Source: Clavibacter michiganensis subsp. insidiosus (GTDB lineage Bacteria; Actinomycetota; Actinomycetes; Actinomycetales; Microbacteriaceae). Taken from it: DNA of 64,000 nucleotides. The stretch lies in assembly GCF_002240565.1 (NCBI RefSeq), contig NZ_MZMO01000001.1, forward strand, positions 558,001 through 622,000, written 5' to 3'. Positions 14,082-22,120 of this stretch are shown piece by piece (positions within the stretch are counted from its first letter, which is position 1; each line of letters opens with the position of its first letter). The position numbers and the translations under genes are program-made. A model generated the notes under the pieces. It did no database searches. It was not told the origin of the DNA and was given only the letters and a program-made list of their open reading frames with translations.

Positions 14082-14723
14082 TCAGCCCGCGTGCTCCCGG
14101 ATGAACGTCGACACGTCGCGCAGCTCGGCGGCGGAGACGGAGTGCGGCAGGTCCTCGTAGATCCGCTCGGTGAGGGCCGTGTGGTCGCCGATCCACGCGG
14201 CCGTGCGCGCGACGGCGGCATCCGGGATCACCTGGTCGGCCGTGCCGCGGCCCCAGAACACCGGCGTCGGGGAGGCCTGGAGCGCCGGATCGCCCGCGTG
14301 CTCGCCGCGCACCGAGAACCCGCTGAGCTGCACCGCGTACGAGAACCGTCCGGGCGCGAGCCGCAGCAGCTGGAGCGCGGTCGCGCCGCCCTGGCTGAAC
14401 CCGAGGAGCCCCACCGAGCGCGGCCGCACGGGCAGCGCGTCGAGCCAGTCGAGCACGCCCTGCGCGGCGGCGTCGGCGGCGTCGGGATCCGGGTCGCCGG
14501 TGGATCCGGGCACGATCGGGAACCACGCGAATCCGCCCTGCAGCGCGATCGGCGCCCGCAGCGACGCGACCACCGGCCCGAGCGGCAGGTACGGCGACAG
14601 CCCGAAGAGGTCGCCCTCGTGGGATCCGTAGCCGTGCAGCAGCACGAGCAGCGGCCGGTCGCCGAGCTCGGCGGGCGAGGCCGACCAGAGGACGGCGTCG
14701 GGATCCAGCGGGAGAGCGGTCAC
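14082..14723 (-). CDS. Phospholipase/carboxylesterase family alpha/beta hydrolase
   Basis: A 213-residue alpha/beta hydrolase. LLVLLHGYGSHEGDL supplies the oxyanion-hole region, LLGFSQGGATAL holds the nucleophilic Ser, and the acid and His lie in GTADQVIP and DLPHSVS. The pattern is that of the carboxylesterase/phospholipase (Est/YpfH-like) family. The GTG at 14723 with AGAGGA five bases before it is preferred to an upstream ATG at 14771. It precedes lhr by 81 bp on the same strand. Its substrate is unknown. Confidence 0.82.
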   Translation of the reverse strand: MTALPLDPDAVLWSASPAELGDRPLLVLLHGYGSHEGDLFGLSPYLPLGPVVASLRAPIALQGGFAWFPIVPGSTGDPDPDAADAAAQGVLDWLDALPVRPRSVGLLGFSQGGATALQLLRLAPGRFSYAVQLSGFSVRGEHAGDPALQASPTPVFWGRGTADQVIPDAAVARTAAWIGDHTALTERIYEDLPHSVSAAELRDVSTFIREHAG

Positions 14724-14837
14724 GGTGTCCTCTTCGGGGGAGCGGGTCGGCGGGCGCGCCCATCCTCGCACCCGCCCCCGGCAGCCGGTCCGCGCGCCGG
14801 GTGGTCGCCGCGCTCCGGCCGTGGGTCACAATGGACC

Positions 14838-15392
14838 ATGACCGTTCGCACCCCGGACCCGAACATCCCCGACCCGAACTCCGGCTGGCTGTCGGACGTG
14901 GAGCTGGCGCAGATCCGGCAGCGGCTGCCCCTCCTCTACGTGGAGGCCGTGCCCGTGCGGGTCGACGGCATGGGCCAGGTCAAGGACATCGGCGTGCTGC
15001 TGCGCGCCACGGTCACCGGGCAGATGACGCGCATGCTCGTCTCCGGCCGCGTCATGTACGGCGAGACCCTGCGCGACGCGCTCTTCCGCCACCTCGAGAA
15101 GGACCTCGGGCCGATGGCGTTCCCGCAGCTCCCCGCGAGCCCGACGCCGTTCTCGGTCGCCGAGTACTTCCCGTTCCCCGGCGCGAGCCCGTACACCGAC
15201 GACCGGCAGCACGCCGTGTCGCTCGCCTACGTGGTGCCGGTGACGGGCACGTGCGATCCGCGCCAGGACGCGCTCGAGATCACGTGGATGACGCCCGAGG
15301 AAGCCGCGTCCGACGCGGTCTCCGCCGACATGGAGGGCGGTCGCGGCGCACTGCTCCGCGCGGCCCTCGCCTCGGTGGGCGTGCTGCCCTAG
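14838..15392 (+). CDS. NUDIX-like DUF4916 protein
   Basis: A 184-residue actinobacterial protein with the sequence pattern I recall as DUF4916 of the NUDIX superfamily (PNIPDPNSGWLSDVEL, LPLLYVEAVPVR, TLVSGRVMYGETLRDALFRH, DDRQHAVSLAYVVPVTG). A canonical GX5EX7REUXEEXGU Nudix box is not evident, so catalytic activity is uncertain. CACAAT at 14827-14832, five bases before the ATG, could serve as a -10 element of a nearly leaderless transcript. It converges on the TetR gene. Confidence 0.75.
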   Translation: MTVRTPDPNIPDPNSGWLSDVELAQIRQRLPLLYVEAVPVRVDGMGQVKDIGVLLRATVTGQMTRMLVSGRVMYGETLRDALFRHLEKDLGPMAFPQLPASPTPFSVAEYFPFPGASPYTDDRQHAVSLAYVVPVTGTCDPRQDALEITWMTPEEAASDAVSADMEGGRGALLRAALASVGVLP

Positions 15393-15442
15393 TAGCGTCG
15401 CGTCGGCAGGGATGCGGCGGGCACGGACCGCGGCCTCCCGGA

Positions 15443-16066
15443 TCAGACGGCGGAGGCCCGCTCCGCGAACTGCGGCGGCTCGAGGTAGTGCCGGCGGAGG
15501 TCCTCGAAGGCCTGGCTCGCGCCCGCGCCGACGCCGTAGCAGCGCTGCACGTGCAGGCCGTCCATGGCCGAGAGCACGACGGCGGCCGCCGCCTCCGGGT
15601 CGAGGTGCGGGTCGATGAGGCCGCGCGCCTGGTCGACGACGACGCCCGCCGTGATGCGCTCGAGCTCGCGGGCGCGGCGCTCGCGGAACAGCTCGTGCAG
15701 CGGGTGGCCGGCGGCCGAGGCCTCCGACGAGACGACGGCGATGACGCGCGTGAGGCACGCGCTCTGCTCCCCGTCGGCGATGACCACGGCCGCGTGCTCC
15801 GCGACGCTGCGCGGGCGGTGCAGCTCGATGGCGGCGGCGAGGCGCTCCTCGCGGCGCTCGAGCACGGCGAGCAGCAGCTCCTCCTTGCCGCTGAAGTGGT
15901 GCAGCAGGCCGGCGGGCGTGATCTCCGCCCGGGACGCGATCTCCCGCAGCGAGCTGCTGCGGTAGCCCTGCTCGGCGAACACCTCGATGGCGGTGCGGAT
16001 GAGGAGCTCCCTGCGCTCCACGCCCTTGCGGTACGGGCCACGGGTGGCGAGGGCGGCGCGAGTCAT
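15443..16066 (-). CDS. TetR-family transcriptional regulator
   Basis: A 207-residue regulator. The N-terminus is a TetR helix-turn-helix: RRELLIRTAIEVFAEQGYR, SSLREIASRAEITPAGLLHHF, SGKEELLLAVL. The Ala-rich remainder is the ligand-binding and dimer domain. There is no divergent or co-directional partner next to it, so its target is not obvious. The ATG at 16066 gives the expected short N-terminal arm. Confidence 0.88.
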   Translation of the reverse strand: MTRAALATRGPYRKGVERRELLIRTAIEVFAEQGYRSSSLREIASRAEITPAGLLHHFSGKEELLLAVLERREERLAAAIELHRPRSVAEHAAVVIADGEQSACLTRVIAVVSSEASAAGHPLHELFRERRARELERITAGVVVDQARGLIDPHLDPEAAAAVVLSAMDGLHVQRCYGVGAGASQAFEDLRRHYLEPPQFAERASAV

Positions 16067-16180
16067 TGGCTCACCGTAACCGGATGCCGCCGGGCGACCG
16101 CGCGACCATCAACAGGCACTGCCTCAGCTGTGGGGACTCGGGGCACGGACGCGTCGTCGTGTGTCTCTCCGGGGACGACG

Positions 16181-16210
16181 GAGGGCCCCCGTCCGTGGAC
16201 GGGGGCCCTC
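16181..16210 (-). terminator. Hairpin terminator after the DEAD-box helicase gene
   Basis: Perfect 14-bp inverted repeat (16181-16194 and 16197-16210) 36 bp beyond the helicase stop codon. There is no T-tract, as is usual in GC-rich actinobacteria. It also insulates the TetR gene upstream region. Confidence 0.75.
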
Positions 16211-16245
16211 GATGTCATGCCAGCGCGCGGTGCGCGCCGCGCGGT

Positions 16246-17787
16246 CTAGCGGCCGCTGGAGACGCGGCGGTGCGTGCGCTCGCGGCCGCCGGCCGCGGCG
16301 CCGCCGGACGCCGCGGGGCGCTCCTGGCGGGGGCGGGCGGAGGCGACGGACGTGCCGCCGCCGAAGCCCTCGGACGAGGTGCTGAAGTTGCGGGGCGCGC
16401 CTCCGCGCTGACCGCCCGATGCGCCGTCGCGGCGACCGGGCGAGGCGCCGTCGCGGCGACCGCCGCCGACGGGCGCGCCGTCGCGGGCCGCGCGCTTGCG
16501 CTGCGCGTTGGCGCCCTGCGAGCGTCCGCCGCCGTTCGCGCGGCCGCCCTGCGACTGGCGCTGGGTGGACTCGCGCACCGACTTCGTCTCGCGCGGCGCG
16601 GGCTTCACGTACGCCGCGACGGCGCCCGTCAGCTCGGCGACGGCGGGGGAGGACTCGGTGACCTGCTGCGGCGTGACGTGGATGTCGGCCTTGCGCATCA
16701 GGAGCTGCACGTCCTTGCGCTGCGCCGGCAGCATGATCGTGACGACGTCTCCCGCGGAGCCCGCGCGCGCCGTGCGGCCCGAGCGGTGCAGGTACGCCTT
16801 GTGCTCGGCCGGCGGGTCGACGTGGATCACGAGCTCGATGTCGTCGACGTGCACGCCGCGCGCCGCGACGTCGGTGGCCACGAGGACCTTGACGTCGCCC
16901 GCGGAGAACGCGGCCAGGTTGCGGTCGCGGGCGACCTGCGAGAGGTTGCCGTGCAGGTCCACCGACGGGATGCCCGCGTCGGTGAGCTGCTTCGCGAGCT
17001 TCTTGGCGTGGTGCTTGGTGCGCATGAAGAGGATGCGGCGGCCGGAGCCCGAGGCGAGCTTCTGCACGAGGAGGCGCTTGGCCTCGACGTCGGTCGTCTC
17101 GAACACGTGGTGCGTCATGGCGGCGACGGGCGAGTTCGCCTCGTCGACGGAGTGCAGCACCTGGTCGTGCAGGTAGCGGCGCACGAGCTTGTCCACGCCG
17201 TTGTCGAGCGTGGCGGAGAAGAGCATGCGCTGGCCGGTGTTCGGGGTCTTGTCGAGGATCCGCGTGACGACGGGCAGGAAGCCCAGGTCGGCCATGTGGT
17301 CGGCCTCGTCGAGGACGGTGATCTCCACGGCGTCGAGGTTCACGAAGCCCTGCTTCATGAGGTCCTCGAGGCGGCCGGGGCAGGCCACGACCACGTCGAC
17401 GCCGGCCTTGAGGGCCGCGACCTGGCGCTGCTGCGAGACGCCGCCGAAGATCGTCGTGGTGGTGAGGTTGTAGGCCTCCGCGAGCGGCGCCATGGCGGCG
17501 GTGATCTGCGTGGCGAGCTCGCGGGTCGGCGCGAGGATGAGGCCCAGCGGGCGGCCCGGACGACGACGGCCGCCGGCGAGGCCGCCGCCGAGGCGCGCGA
17601 TCATCGGGATGGCGAACGCCAACGTCTTGCCGGAGCCCGTCTTGCCACGGCCGAGCACGTCGCGGCCGTTCAGGGTGTCGGGGAGCGTGTCCACCTGGAT
17701 GGGGAACGGCGTCGTGATGCCGTTCGCCGTGAGGGCGGAGACGAGGGGGGCGGGCACGCCGAGCGCGCCGAAGGTGTCAGTGGTCAT
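16246..17787 (-). CDS. DEAD-box ATP-dependent RNA helicase
   Basis: A 513-residue DEAD-box helicase that remodels RNA duplexes, typically in ribosome assembly or cold adaptation. Q motif at Phe28/Gln31 (PFPIQ), Walker A with Lys54 (GKTGSGKT), LDEADHMADLG, LFSATL and the motif VI HRSGRTAR are all present. The C-terminal 110 residues are rich in Arg, Gly, Ser and Gln, an RNA-binding tail. The ATG at 17787 directly precedes the helicase fold. The 236 bp upstream remain open in the same frame for 112 codons, but that translation is Arg/Pro-rich and unlike a helicase. Confidence 0.92.
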   Translation of the reverse strand: MTTDTFGALGVPAPLVSALTANGITTPFPIQVDTLPDTLNGRDVLGRGKTGSGKTLAFAIPMIARLGGGLAGGRRRPGRPLGLILAPTRELATQITAAMAPLAEAYNLTTTTIFGGVSQQRQVAALKAGVDVVVACPGRLEDLMKQGFVNLDAVEITVLDEADHMADLGFLPVVTRILDKTPNTGQRMLFSATLDNGVDKLVRRYLHDQVLHSVDEANSPVAAMTHHVFETTDVEAKRLLVQKLASGSGRRILFMRTKHHAKKLAKQLTDAGIPSVDLHGNLSQVARDRNLAAFSAGDVKVLVATDVAARGVHVDDIELVIHVDPPAEHKAYLHRSGRTARAGSAGDVVTIMLPAQRKDVQLLMRKADIHVTPQQVTESSPAVAELTGAVAAYVKPAPRETKSVRESTQRQSQGGRANGGGRSQGANAQRKRAARDGAPVGGGRRDGASPGRRDGASGGQRGGAPRNFSTSSEGFGGGTSVASARPRQERPAASGGAAAGGRERTHRRVSSGR

Positions 17788-18023
17788 GCGGGGGAGTTGC
17801 CTTCCAGGCAGGGGTCCGCCCCGGTGTGCGTTCTCGGGATGTGCGTGAGGCGCACGGAAGCGGAGGATGGCGAAGGCGCCGATGGGCGCATCCGTTCGCC
17901 GTAAGAAAGATGTCACTCGGCCCCGTCGGCCTGTGCGGCGATCTGATCGGGGTGAGGAGGGAACGCGTTCTCTCGACGCAGGGAGCACGGTGATGTGCTC
18001 GCAAGTCCTGACACCGTAGCAGG
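17788..18023 (-). promoter_or_regulatory. Long leader region of the DEAD-box helicase gene
   Basis: About 230 bases separate the DUF1684 stop codon from the helicase ATG. At the far end TACGGT (+ strand ACCGTA at 18013-18018) is a possible -10 element. A 6-bp stem with a 6-nt loop lies at 17983-18000. Long structured leaders are common for cold-shock helicases, so post-transcriptional control is plausible but not shown. Confidence 0.4.
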
Positions 18024-18671
18024 TCAGGCCGGGGAGAAGCCCATCTCGCCCACGGGGACCTCGAACCCGAGCACGTTGCCGGCCGGCGCGAGGGGGCAGG
18101 CCCAGGCCGGGTCGTAGGCGCACGACGGGTTGTAGGCGAAGTTGAGGTCCACCACGATCGAGCCGGGCTCGCCCTGGCCGAGGTCGGATCCCTTCACCGT
18201 GTCGAGCAGGTAGCGGCCGCCCCCGTAGGTGCCGCCCTCGCGCCGGTGCGACGCGTCCTTCACGGGCAGGTGCAGGCCGCCGCCGTAGCTCGCGAGGCGC
18301 CAGACGTCGAGGCTGCCGGCGTCGCGGCCGTCGGCGGCGGGGAGGTGCACGGATCCGAGCAGCTCGAACGGCACGACGCCGTCGGTGCCCGTCTCCACCT
18401 CGTGGCGCTCCTCGCCACGGTCATCGTGGATCTCCAGCTCGAACCGCCACGCCGGGTCGTAGTCCGTGACGTCCAGCCGGTCGAAGCCGTCGAGGTGGTC
18501 GGGCAGGAGCGGCGTGGCCGGGTGGCTGCGGAACATGTCGTCGCGCGTGCGGCGCCAGAGCGCGTGGGCGGCGGCGGGATCCGTCTGCGCGACCCAGCGC
18601 ACCTCCGCGTACATCTCGAAGGTGCGGCGGCGCCAGTCGGCGACGTGGAGGGAGGTGACGGCGGAGGGCAT
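18024..18671 (-). CDS. DUF1684 family protein
   Basis: A 215-residue protein of the DUF1684 type: WRRRTFEMYAEVR near the start, then LWRRTRDDMFRSHPATPL, DYDPAWRFEL, and the C-terminal signature YLLDTVKGSDLG, VDLNFAYNPSCAYDP and WACPLAP. The biochemical role of the family is unknown. No signal peptide is visible, suggesting a cytoplasmic location. TACGGT lies exactly six bases before the ATG, suggesting a leaderless mRNA. It sits between the DEAD-box helicase and an SRPBCC-like gene. Confidence 0.8.
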   Translation of the reverse strand: MPSAVTSLHVADWRRRTFEMYAEVRWVAQTDPAAAHALWRRTRDDMFRSHPATPLLPDHLDGFDRLDVTDYDPAWRFELEIHDDRGEERHEVETGTDGVVPFELLGSVHLPAADGRDAGSLDVWRLASYGGGLHLPVKDASHRREGGTYGGGRYLLDTVKGSDLGQGEPGSIVVDLNFAYNPSCAYDPAWACPLAPAGNVLGFEVPVGEMGFSPA

Positions 18672-18677
18672 GCGCCC

Positions 18678-18683
18678 ACCGTA
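18678..18683 (-). promoter_or_regulatory. -10 element (TACGGT) of a probable leaderless transcript
   Basis: On the minus strand TACGGT is followed by six bases and the DUF1684 ATG. This places the expected transcription start at or next to the A of the start codon. No -35 element was required for the call. Confidence 0.45.
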
Positions 18684-18724
18684 CGCGTCGGGTCGCGCTG
18701 GACGCCGGAGGGCGGCGTGGGCCG

Positions 18725-19285
18725 TCAGCGGGCGGACAGGCCCGCGTCGTCGGCCGGGGCGTCGTCCTCGTCGGATCCGGCCGCCGGCTCCCAGTCGTAC
18801 GCCCAGGTCGGCGCGAGCTGGCGCAGGCGGAACGCGCGCCACTGCCAGAAGGCCCAGAAGGTCGGCCACATCGCGGGGCCCAGGAGGCCGGCCTCGAACT
18901 CGAGCTGGTCGCGGAAGAGGGTCTTGACGCGACCGTCGGCGTCGGGGCCCGCGGGATCCGCCGAGACGGCCATGCTGTGCCGCATGCTCGTGGGGATCGA
19001 CATGAGCCCGGAGAGCCCGTGGCCGTCGTCGCGCACGATGCGCACCCCGTCGACGCGCGGCTTCATGTCGCGGAGGCGGATGCTCTGGCGGCCGGCGGTG
19101 ATCGGCCCGGTCTGCATCGCGGCGACGTGCTCGCGGCCGTCCCAGCTCGTGGGGAAGCCGCCGTCCTCGAGCGGCACGAAGTCGACGAGCGGGCCCGCGA
19201 CCTCCCGCATCACGGCGGGCGAGTGGAGCGCGCGCCAGGCGGCGTCGGGATCGCAGTCGAGGATGGTCTTCAGCAGCACGCGCAT
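18725..19285 (-). CDS. SRPBCC-like small protein
   Basis: A 186-residue protein that starts MRVLLKTILDCDPDAAWRAL and continues VMREVAGPLVDFVPLE. This beginning, with a beta strand then an Asp-Ala-Trp helix, resembles the SRPBCC/START ligand-binding fold. The middle has conserved-looking Trp and Phe residues (MWPTFWAFWQWRAFRLRQL) and the C-terminus is acidic. No enzyme motif is evident. It precedes the DUF1684 gene by 53 bp on the same strand but both may have their own start sites. Confidence 0.6.
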   Translation of the reverse strand: MRVLLKTILDCDPDAAWRALHSPAVMREVAGPLVDFVPLEDGGFPTSWDGREHVAAMQTGPITAGRQSIRLRDMKPRVDGVRIVRDDGHGLSGLMSIPTSMRHSMAVSADPAGPDADGRVKTLFRDQLEFEAGLLGPAMWPTFWAFWQWRAFRLRQLAPTWAYDWEPAAGSDEDDAPADDAGLSAR

Positions 19286-19354
19286 GACCCCAGTGTGCTC
19301 CGCGCGGCTGGGCGCGCCCGGCGTCCGGCCGCCGTGGGACAGGATGGGACGGAC

Positions 19355-19855
19355 ATGATCAGGTACTGGGTGGGCGTCGTCTCGCGCGACCGCGTGCTCG
19401 ACGGCCTGGACCTCGGCATCGCGCAGGTCAACCGCGGCGCCCGCGAGCCCGTCGAGCGGCTCGGCGAGGCCGACGGCTTCGTCTACTACTCGCCGCGCGA
19501 GTCGTACCCCGACGGGCAGCTCCTCCGCTCGTTCACCGCGATCGGCCGCGTCGCCGACGCCGCGCCCTACCAGGGCCGGGTGGGCGAGTGGCGGCCGTGG
19601 CGCCGGCGCATGGAGTGGGACCTCGGCGCGGTCGACGCGCCCATCCGCCCGCTCGTCCCCGTGCTCGACTTCACGCGCGACTCCCTCGAGTGGGGCAGGA
19701 AGCTCGCGCCGGGGCTCCTCGAGATCACGCGCGACGACTTCGAGGTGATCCGCCAGGCCATGCGCCGCGGGGCGCCCGAGCCGTCGCGGCGCGTCATCCG
19801 CGGAGGGTCCGGCCCGTGGACGCCCGTAGCATCGGATCGTGACCTCCACCGCTGA
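19355..19855 (+). CDS. EVE-domain (PUA-like) protein
   Basis: A 166-residue EVE-domain protein: MIRYWVGVVSRDRVL, then FVYYSPRESYPDG, FTAIGRVAD and a C-terminal IRQAMRR helix. EVE domains have a PUA-like fold and are thought to bind modified bases in nucleic acid; this small single-domain form has no partner nuclease next to it. It overlaps the next gene by 17 bp, and a -10-like TAGCAT inside its 3' end may drive that gene. Confidence 0.82.
   Translation: MIRYWVGVVSRDRVLDGLDLGIAQVNRGAREPVERLGEADGFVYYSPRESYPDGQLLRSFTAIGRVADAAPYQGRVGEWRPWRRRMEWDLGAVDAPIRPLVPVLDFTRDSLEWGRKLAPGLLEITRDDFEVIRQAMRRGAPEPSRRVIRGGSGPWTPVASDRDLHR
19827..19832 (+). promoter_or_regulatory. -10 element (TAGCAT) inside the EVE gene, for the ComB-like gene
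   Basis: TAGCAT ends six bases before the GTG of the ComB-like gene, placing the transcript start on the start codon. The site lies inside the 3' end of the EVE reading frame. Confidence 0.5.
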
Positions 19856-20429
19856 CGCCGCGCACCCCGACCCGTCGACGCAGGCCCGCTACCAGGTCCG
19901 GCTCGACGGCGGCGTGGCCGGCGCCCGCCGCATCGCCGCCGGAGCCGACGTCATCGTCTGGGTCGACGCCCTGCCCTCCGTCCCGCCGCCCACCGCGGCC
20001 CGCCGCGACGAGGTCCTCGCGACCATGCCCGCCCGGCCCGCCGTGGTGAGCGCCGGCCTCGCGGACGCGGCCGCCGTCGCCGACTGGATCCTCGCCCTCC
20101 AGACCGCGCTCGGCCGCCGCGCGTTCGTGGCCGTCGTCGCCGCGGGTACCGTGGAGGCCGACGGATCCTGGCGCGCCTGCGCCGAGGACCAGCTCGCCGC
20201 CGGCGCCGTGGTCGACGCGCTCGCCGCCCTCGGGATCGACGCGACGTCGCCCGAGGCCGCCGTCGCGTGCGCCGCGTACCAGCAGCTCCGGCCGGCCGTC
20301 GGGCACCTCGTGACCGCGAGCGTCTCCGCGCGCCGGCTCGACGCCGCCGGGCACGACGGGCTGGTCGCCGCGGCGCTCGCCGCGGGTCCGGTCGACGTGG
20401 TCGTGCACCGCCTCCACCGCGACGCGTGA
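19839..20429 (+). CDS. ComB-like (2-phosphosulfolactate phosphatase family) protein
   Basis: A 196-residue protein whose pattern (ARYQVRLDGGVAGARRIA, DVIVWVDAL, RPAVVSAGLADAAAVADWIL, VAVVAAGT, AEDQLAAGAVVDAL) fits the ComB family. ComB hydrolyses 2-phosphosulfolactate in coenzyme M synthesis in archaea; actinobacteria lack that pathway, so the real substrate here is unknown. The GTG at 19839 is within the end of the EVE gene and lies six bases after a -10-like hexamer. The gene is very rich in Ala and GC, as are its neighbours. Confidence 0.68.
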   Translation: MTSTADAAHPDPSTQARYQVRLDGGVAGARRIAAGADVIVWVDALPSVPPPTAARRDEVLATMPARPAVVSAGLADAAAVADWILALQTALGRRAFVAVVAAGTVEADGSWRACAEDQLAAGAVVDALAALGIDATSPEAAVACAAYQQLRPAVGHLVTASVSARRLDAAGHDGLVAAALAAGPVDVVVHRLHRDA

Positions 20430-20563
20430 GCCCGCGCGGCGACAGCGCGCCATCAGCCCGGCATCCGCTCGCCGTCCGCCCGGAATGGGCGCCCAGGAGC
20501 GCGTGTTCCCCTGGGCATCAGGCGCCGCACCGTCACGACGCCACGGAACCGGAAGGTCATCAC

Positions 20564-20866
20564 ATGAAGGCACTCATCAACGGCGTCACCGTCGCCGAGG
20601 CCCCGAAGGACGAGCTCATCGAGATCGAGGGCAACTGGTACTTCCCGCCCGCGAGCGTCGACATGTCGCTCCTCGCGGAGACCAGCACGCCGTACCACTG
20701 CCCGTGGAAGGGCGACACGCAGTACTACTCCGTCAAGGACGGCGACACCGTGCTGCAGGACCGCGCCTGGTCGTACCCGACGCCCATCCCGTCGTCGTTC
20801 GACCGTGTCGGCAAGGACTACAGCGGCTACGTCGCGTTCTGGAAGGAGGTCCGCGTCAGCGAGTGA
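20564..20866 (+). CDS. DUF427 family protein
   Basis: A 100-residue protein of the DUF427 type: MKALINGVTVAEAPKDELI, then YFPPASVD, the signature YHCPWKGDTQYYSV and a C-terminal YSGYVAFWKEVRV. The family folds as a small beta barrel and has no established activity. GGAAGG lies ten bases before the ATG. It is followed by a strong hairpin shared with the convergent CGNR gene. Confidence 0.85.
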   Translation: MKALINGVTVAEAPKDELIEIEGNWYFPPASVDMSLLAETSTPYHCPWKGDTQYYSVKDGDTVLQDRAWSYPTPIPSSFDRVGKDYSGYVAFWKEVRVSE

Positions 20867-20881
20867 CGCGGATCCGCGTGC

Positions 20882-20911
20882 ACGGCCCGGGGGCTCAGGC
20901 TCCCGGGCCGT
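20882..20911. terminator. Bidirectional hairpin between DUF427 and CGNR genes
   Basis: Perfect 10-bp inverted repeat (20882-20891 and 20902-20911) with a 10-nt loop that contains the CGNR stop codon. It follows the DUF427 stop by 15 bp. Confidence 0.6.
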
Positions 20912-21578
20912 CGTCGTCCCCGGGAGCGGGCGCCGAGGCGGGACGCACGGGCGCCACGCGCGCCGGGATCCCCGTCCGCCGCTCCCGCAGCTGCCGGGCG
21001 CGATGGGCGCGCACCTTCGCGCGGTTGCCGCAGCGCCGCATCGAGCACCAGCGCCGGGTGCCCGACCGGGTGGTGTCGAGGTAGAGGACGGTGCAGTCGT
21101 CGGCCGAGCATCGGTGGATCCGCTCGGATCCCGCCCCGAACACCGCCACCGCGTCGCGCGCCGCCGACGCGAGCGCCTGCGCGGGCCGGGCGAGCGCGCG
21201 GCCGGCCTGGCGGGATCCGCCGCCGAGCGCCGGCGGAAGGTCGGGCGTGGCCGCGTAGAGGTTGAGCACGTCGACGTCGCGCGGCGCCGGCTCCCCGCCG
21301 TCCGCGATGGCGGCCGCGATGTCGCCGATGGCCTGCCGGAGCGTGCGGGCGTCCGCGAGGTCGCGCTCGCCGGGCTCCGAGACGGGCGCGAGGTGCGCGC
21401 TCAGCCACGCGCCGAGGGCCGCCGCGTCGGGCAGCGTCTCGCGCGGTTCCGGATCCCCGAGCGCGCCGGTGTAGGCGAGGTCGAGGCTCACGGCGCCCGT
21501 GTCGAGGAACCAGCGGAGGCCGTCCGGGTCGGTGATCCACTGGCCGGTGGGCCGGTCGGATCCCGGCGCGCGGCTCAC
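20895..21578 (-). CDS. CGNR zinc-finger protein
   Basis: A 227-residue protein with an N-terminal ABATE-like domain (FLDTGAVSLDLAYTG) and a C-terminal CGNR zinc finger: CSADDC, then RRWCSMRRCGNRAKVRAHR. Such proteins are thought to be stress-linked transcription regulators. The GTG start shares the four bases GTGA with the stop of the upstream SprT-like gene, so the two are translationally coupled. A basic, Pro-rich tail follows the finger. Confidence 0.85.
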   Translation of the reverse strand: MSRAPGSDRPTGQWITDPDGLRWFLDTGAVSLDLAYTGALGDPEPRETLPDAAALGAWLSAHLAPVSEPGERDLADARTLRQAIGDIAAAIADGGEPAPRDVDVLNLYAATPDLPPALGGGSRQAGRALARPAQALASAARDAVAVFGAGSERIHRCSADDCTVLYLDTTRSGTRRWCSMRRCGNRAKVRAHRARQLRERRTGIPARVAPVRPASAPAPGDDDGPGA

Positions 21579-22084
21579 GCGGCGCCCTCGCGCCGATCGG
21601 CGCCCGATGCCCGCGAGGCGGCCGCGCCCGACGGCACCTCGCGCTTCGTCCACGCGATGAGGTGCGCCGTGTCGAACCGCTTCGAGCACAGCCCGCAGGC
21701 GAGCGGCCGGGTCGGCTTCCGGTAGCGGAAGTGCGCGTGGCCGGCCGGGCACGCGCCCATCCACGGCGCCAGGTCCTCGGCGACCTGGCCCGAGTGCAGC
21801 CGTGAGCCCTCGTAGCCGAGCTCGGCGGCCGTCGCCTTCCACTTCGGCCCGTGCCCCGCGCGGGATCCGGCGAGCGCGTGCGCGACCTCGTGCAGCAGCA
21901 CCTGGTGGATCTCGTCGTCCTCGAACCGCCCCGCGAGGTGCCGCGAGACCGTGATCCGCTTCTCGCCGTAGTGGCAGGCGCCCGCGCGCGTGCGGGCGTG
22001 GTCGAACGCGAACGTCCACGAGGGGTCGAGGTGGAGCGCGATGAGGGCCTCGGCCCACACGCGCACGCGGGCGAGGTCAGCCAC
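21575..22084 (-). CDS. SprT-like zinc metalloprotease-family protein
   Basis: A 169-residue protein with the SprT/WSS1 signature LLHEVAHALAGSRAGHGPKW: zinc ligands His65 and His69 with Glu66 as catalytic acid. A C-terminal zinc ribbon follows (CPAGH, then CGLCSKRF). Eukaryotic relatives cut DNA-protein crosslinks; the bacterial role is unproven. Start GTG at 22084. It overlaps the CGNR gene by 4 bp, suggesting a two-gene operon. Confidence 0.85.
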   Translation of the reverse strand: MADLARVRVWAEALIALHLDPSWTFAFDHARTRAGACHYGEKRITVSRHLAGRFEDDEIHQVLLHEVAHALAGSRAGHGPKWKATAAELGYEGSRLHSGQVAEDLAPWMGACPAGHAHFRYRKPTRPLACGLCSKRFDTAHLIAWTKREVPSGAAASRASGADRREGAA

Positions 22085-22120
22085 GTCCGGCCGCCGTCGG
22101 CCGGGAGGCGAGCGGGCCCA

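Noticed and set aside
18678..19300. CACACT six bases before the SRPBCC-like gene start as another leaderless -10 element
   Set aside because: It lacks the initial T of TAnnnT and is too weak to annotate alone.
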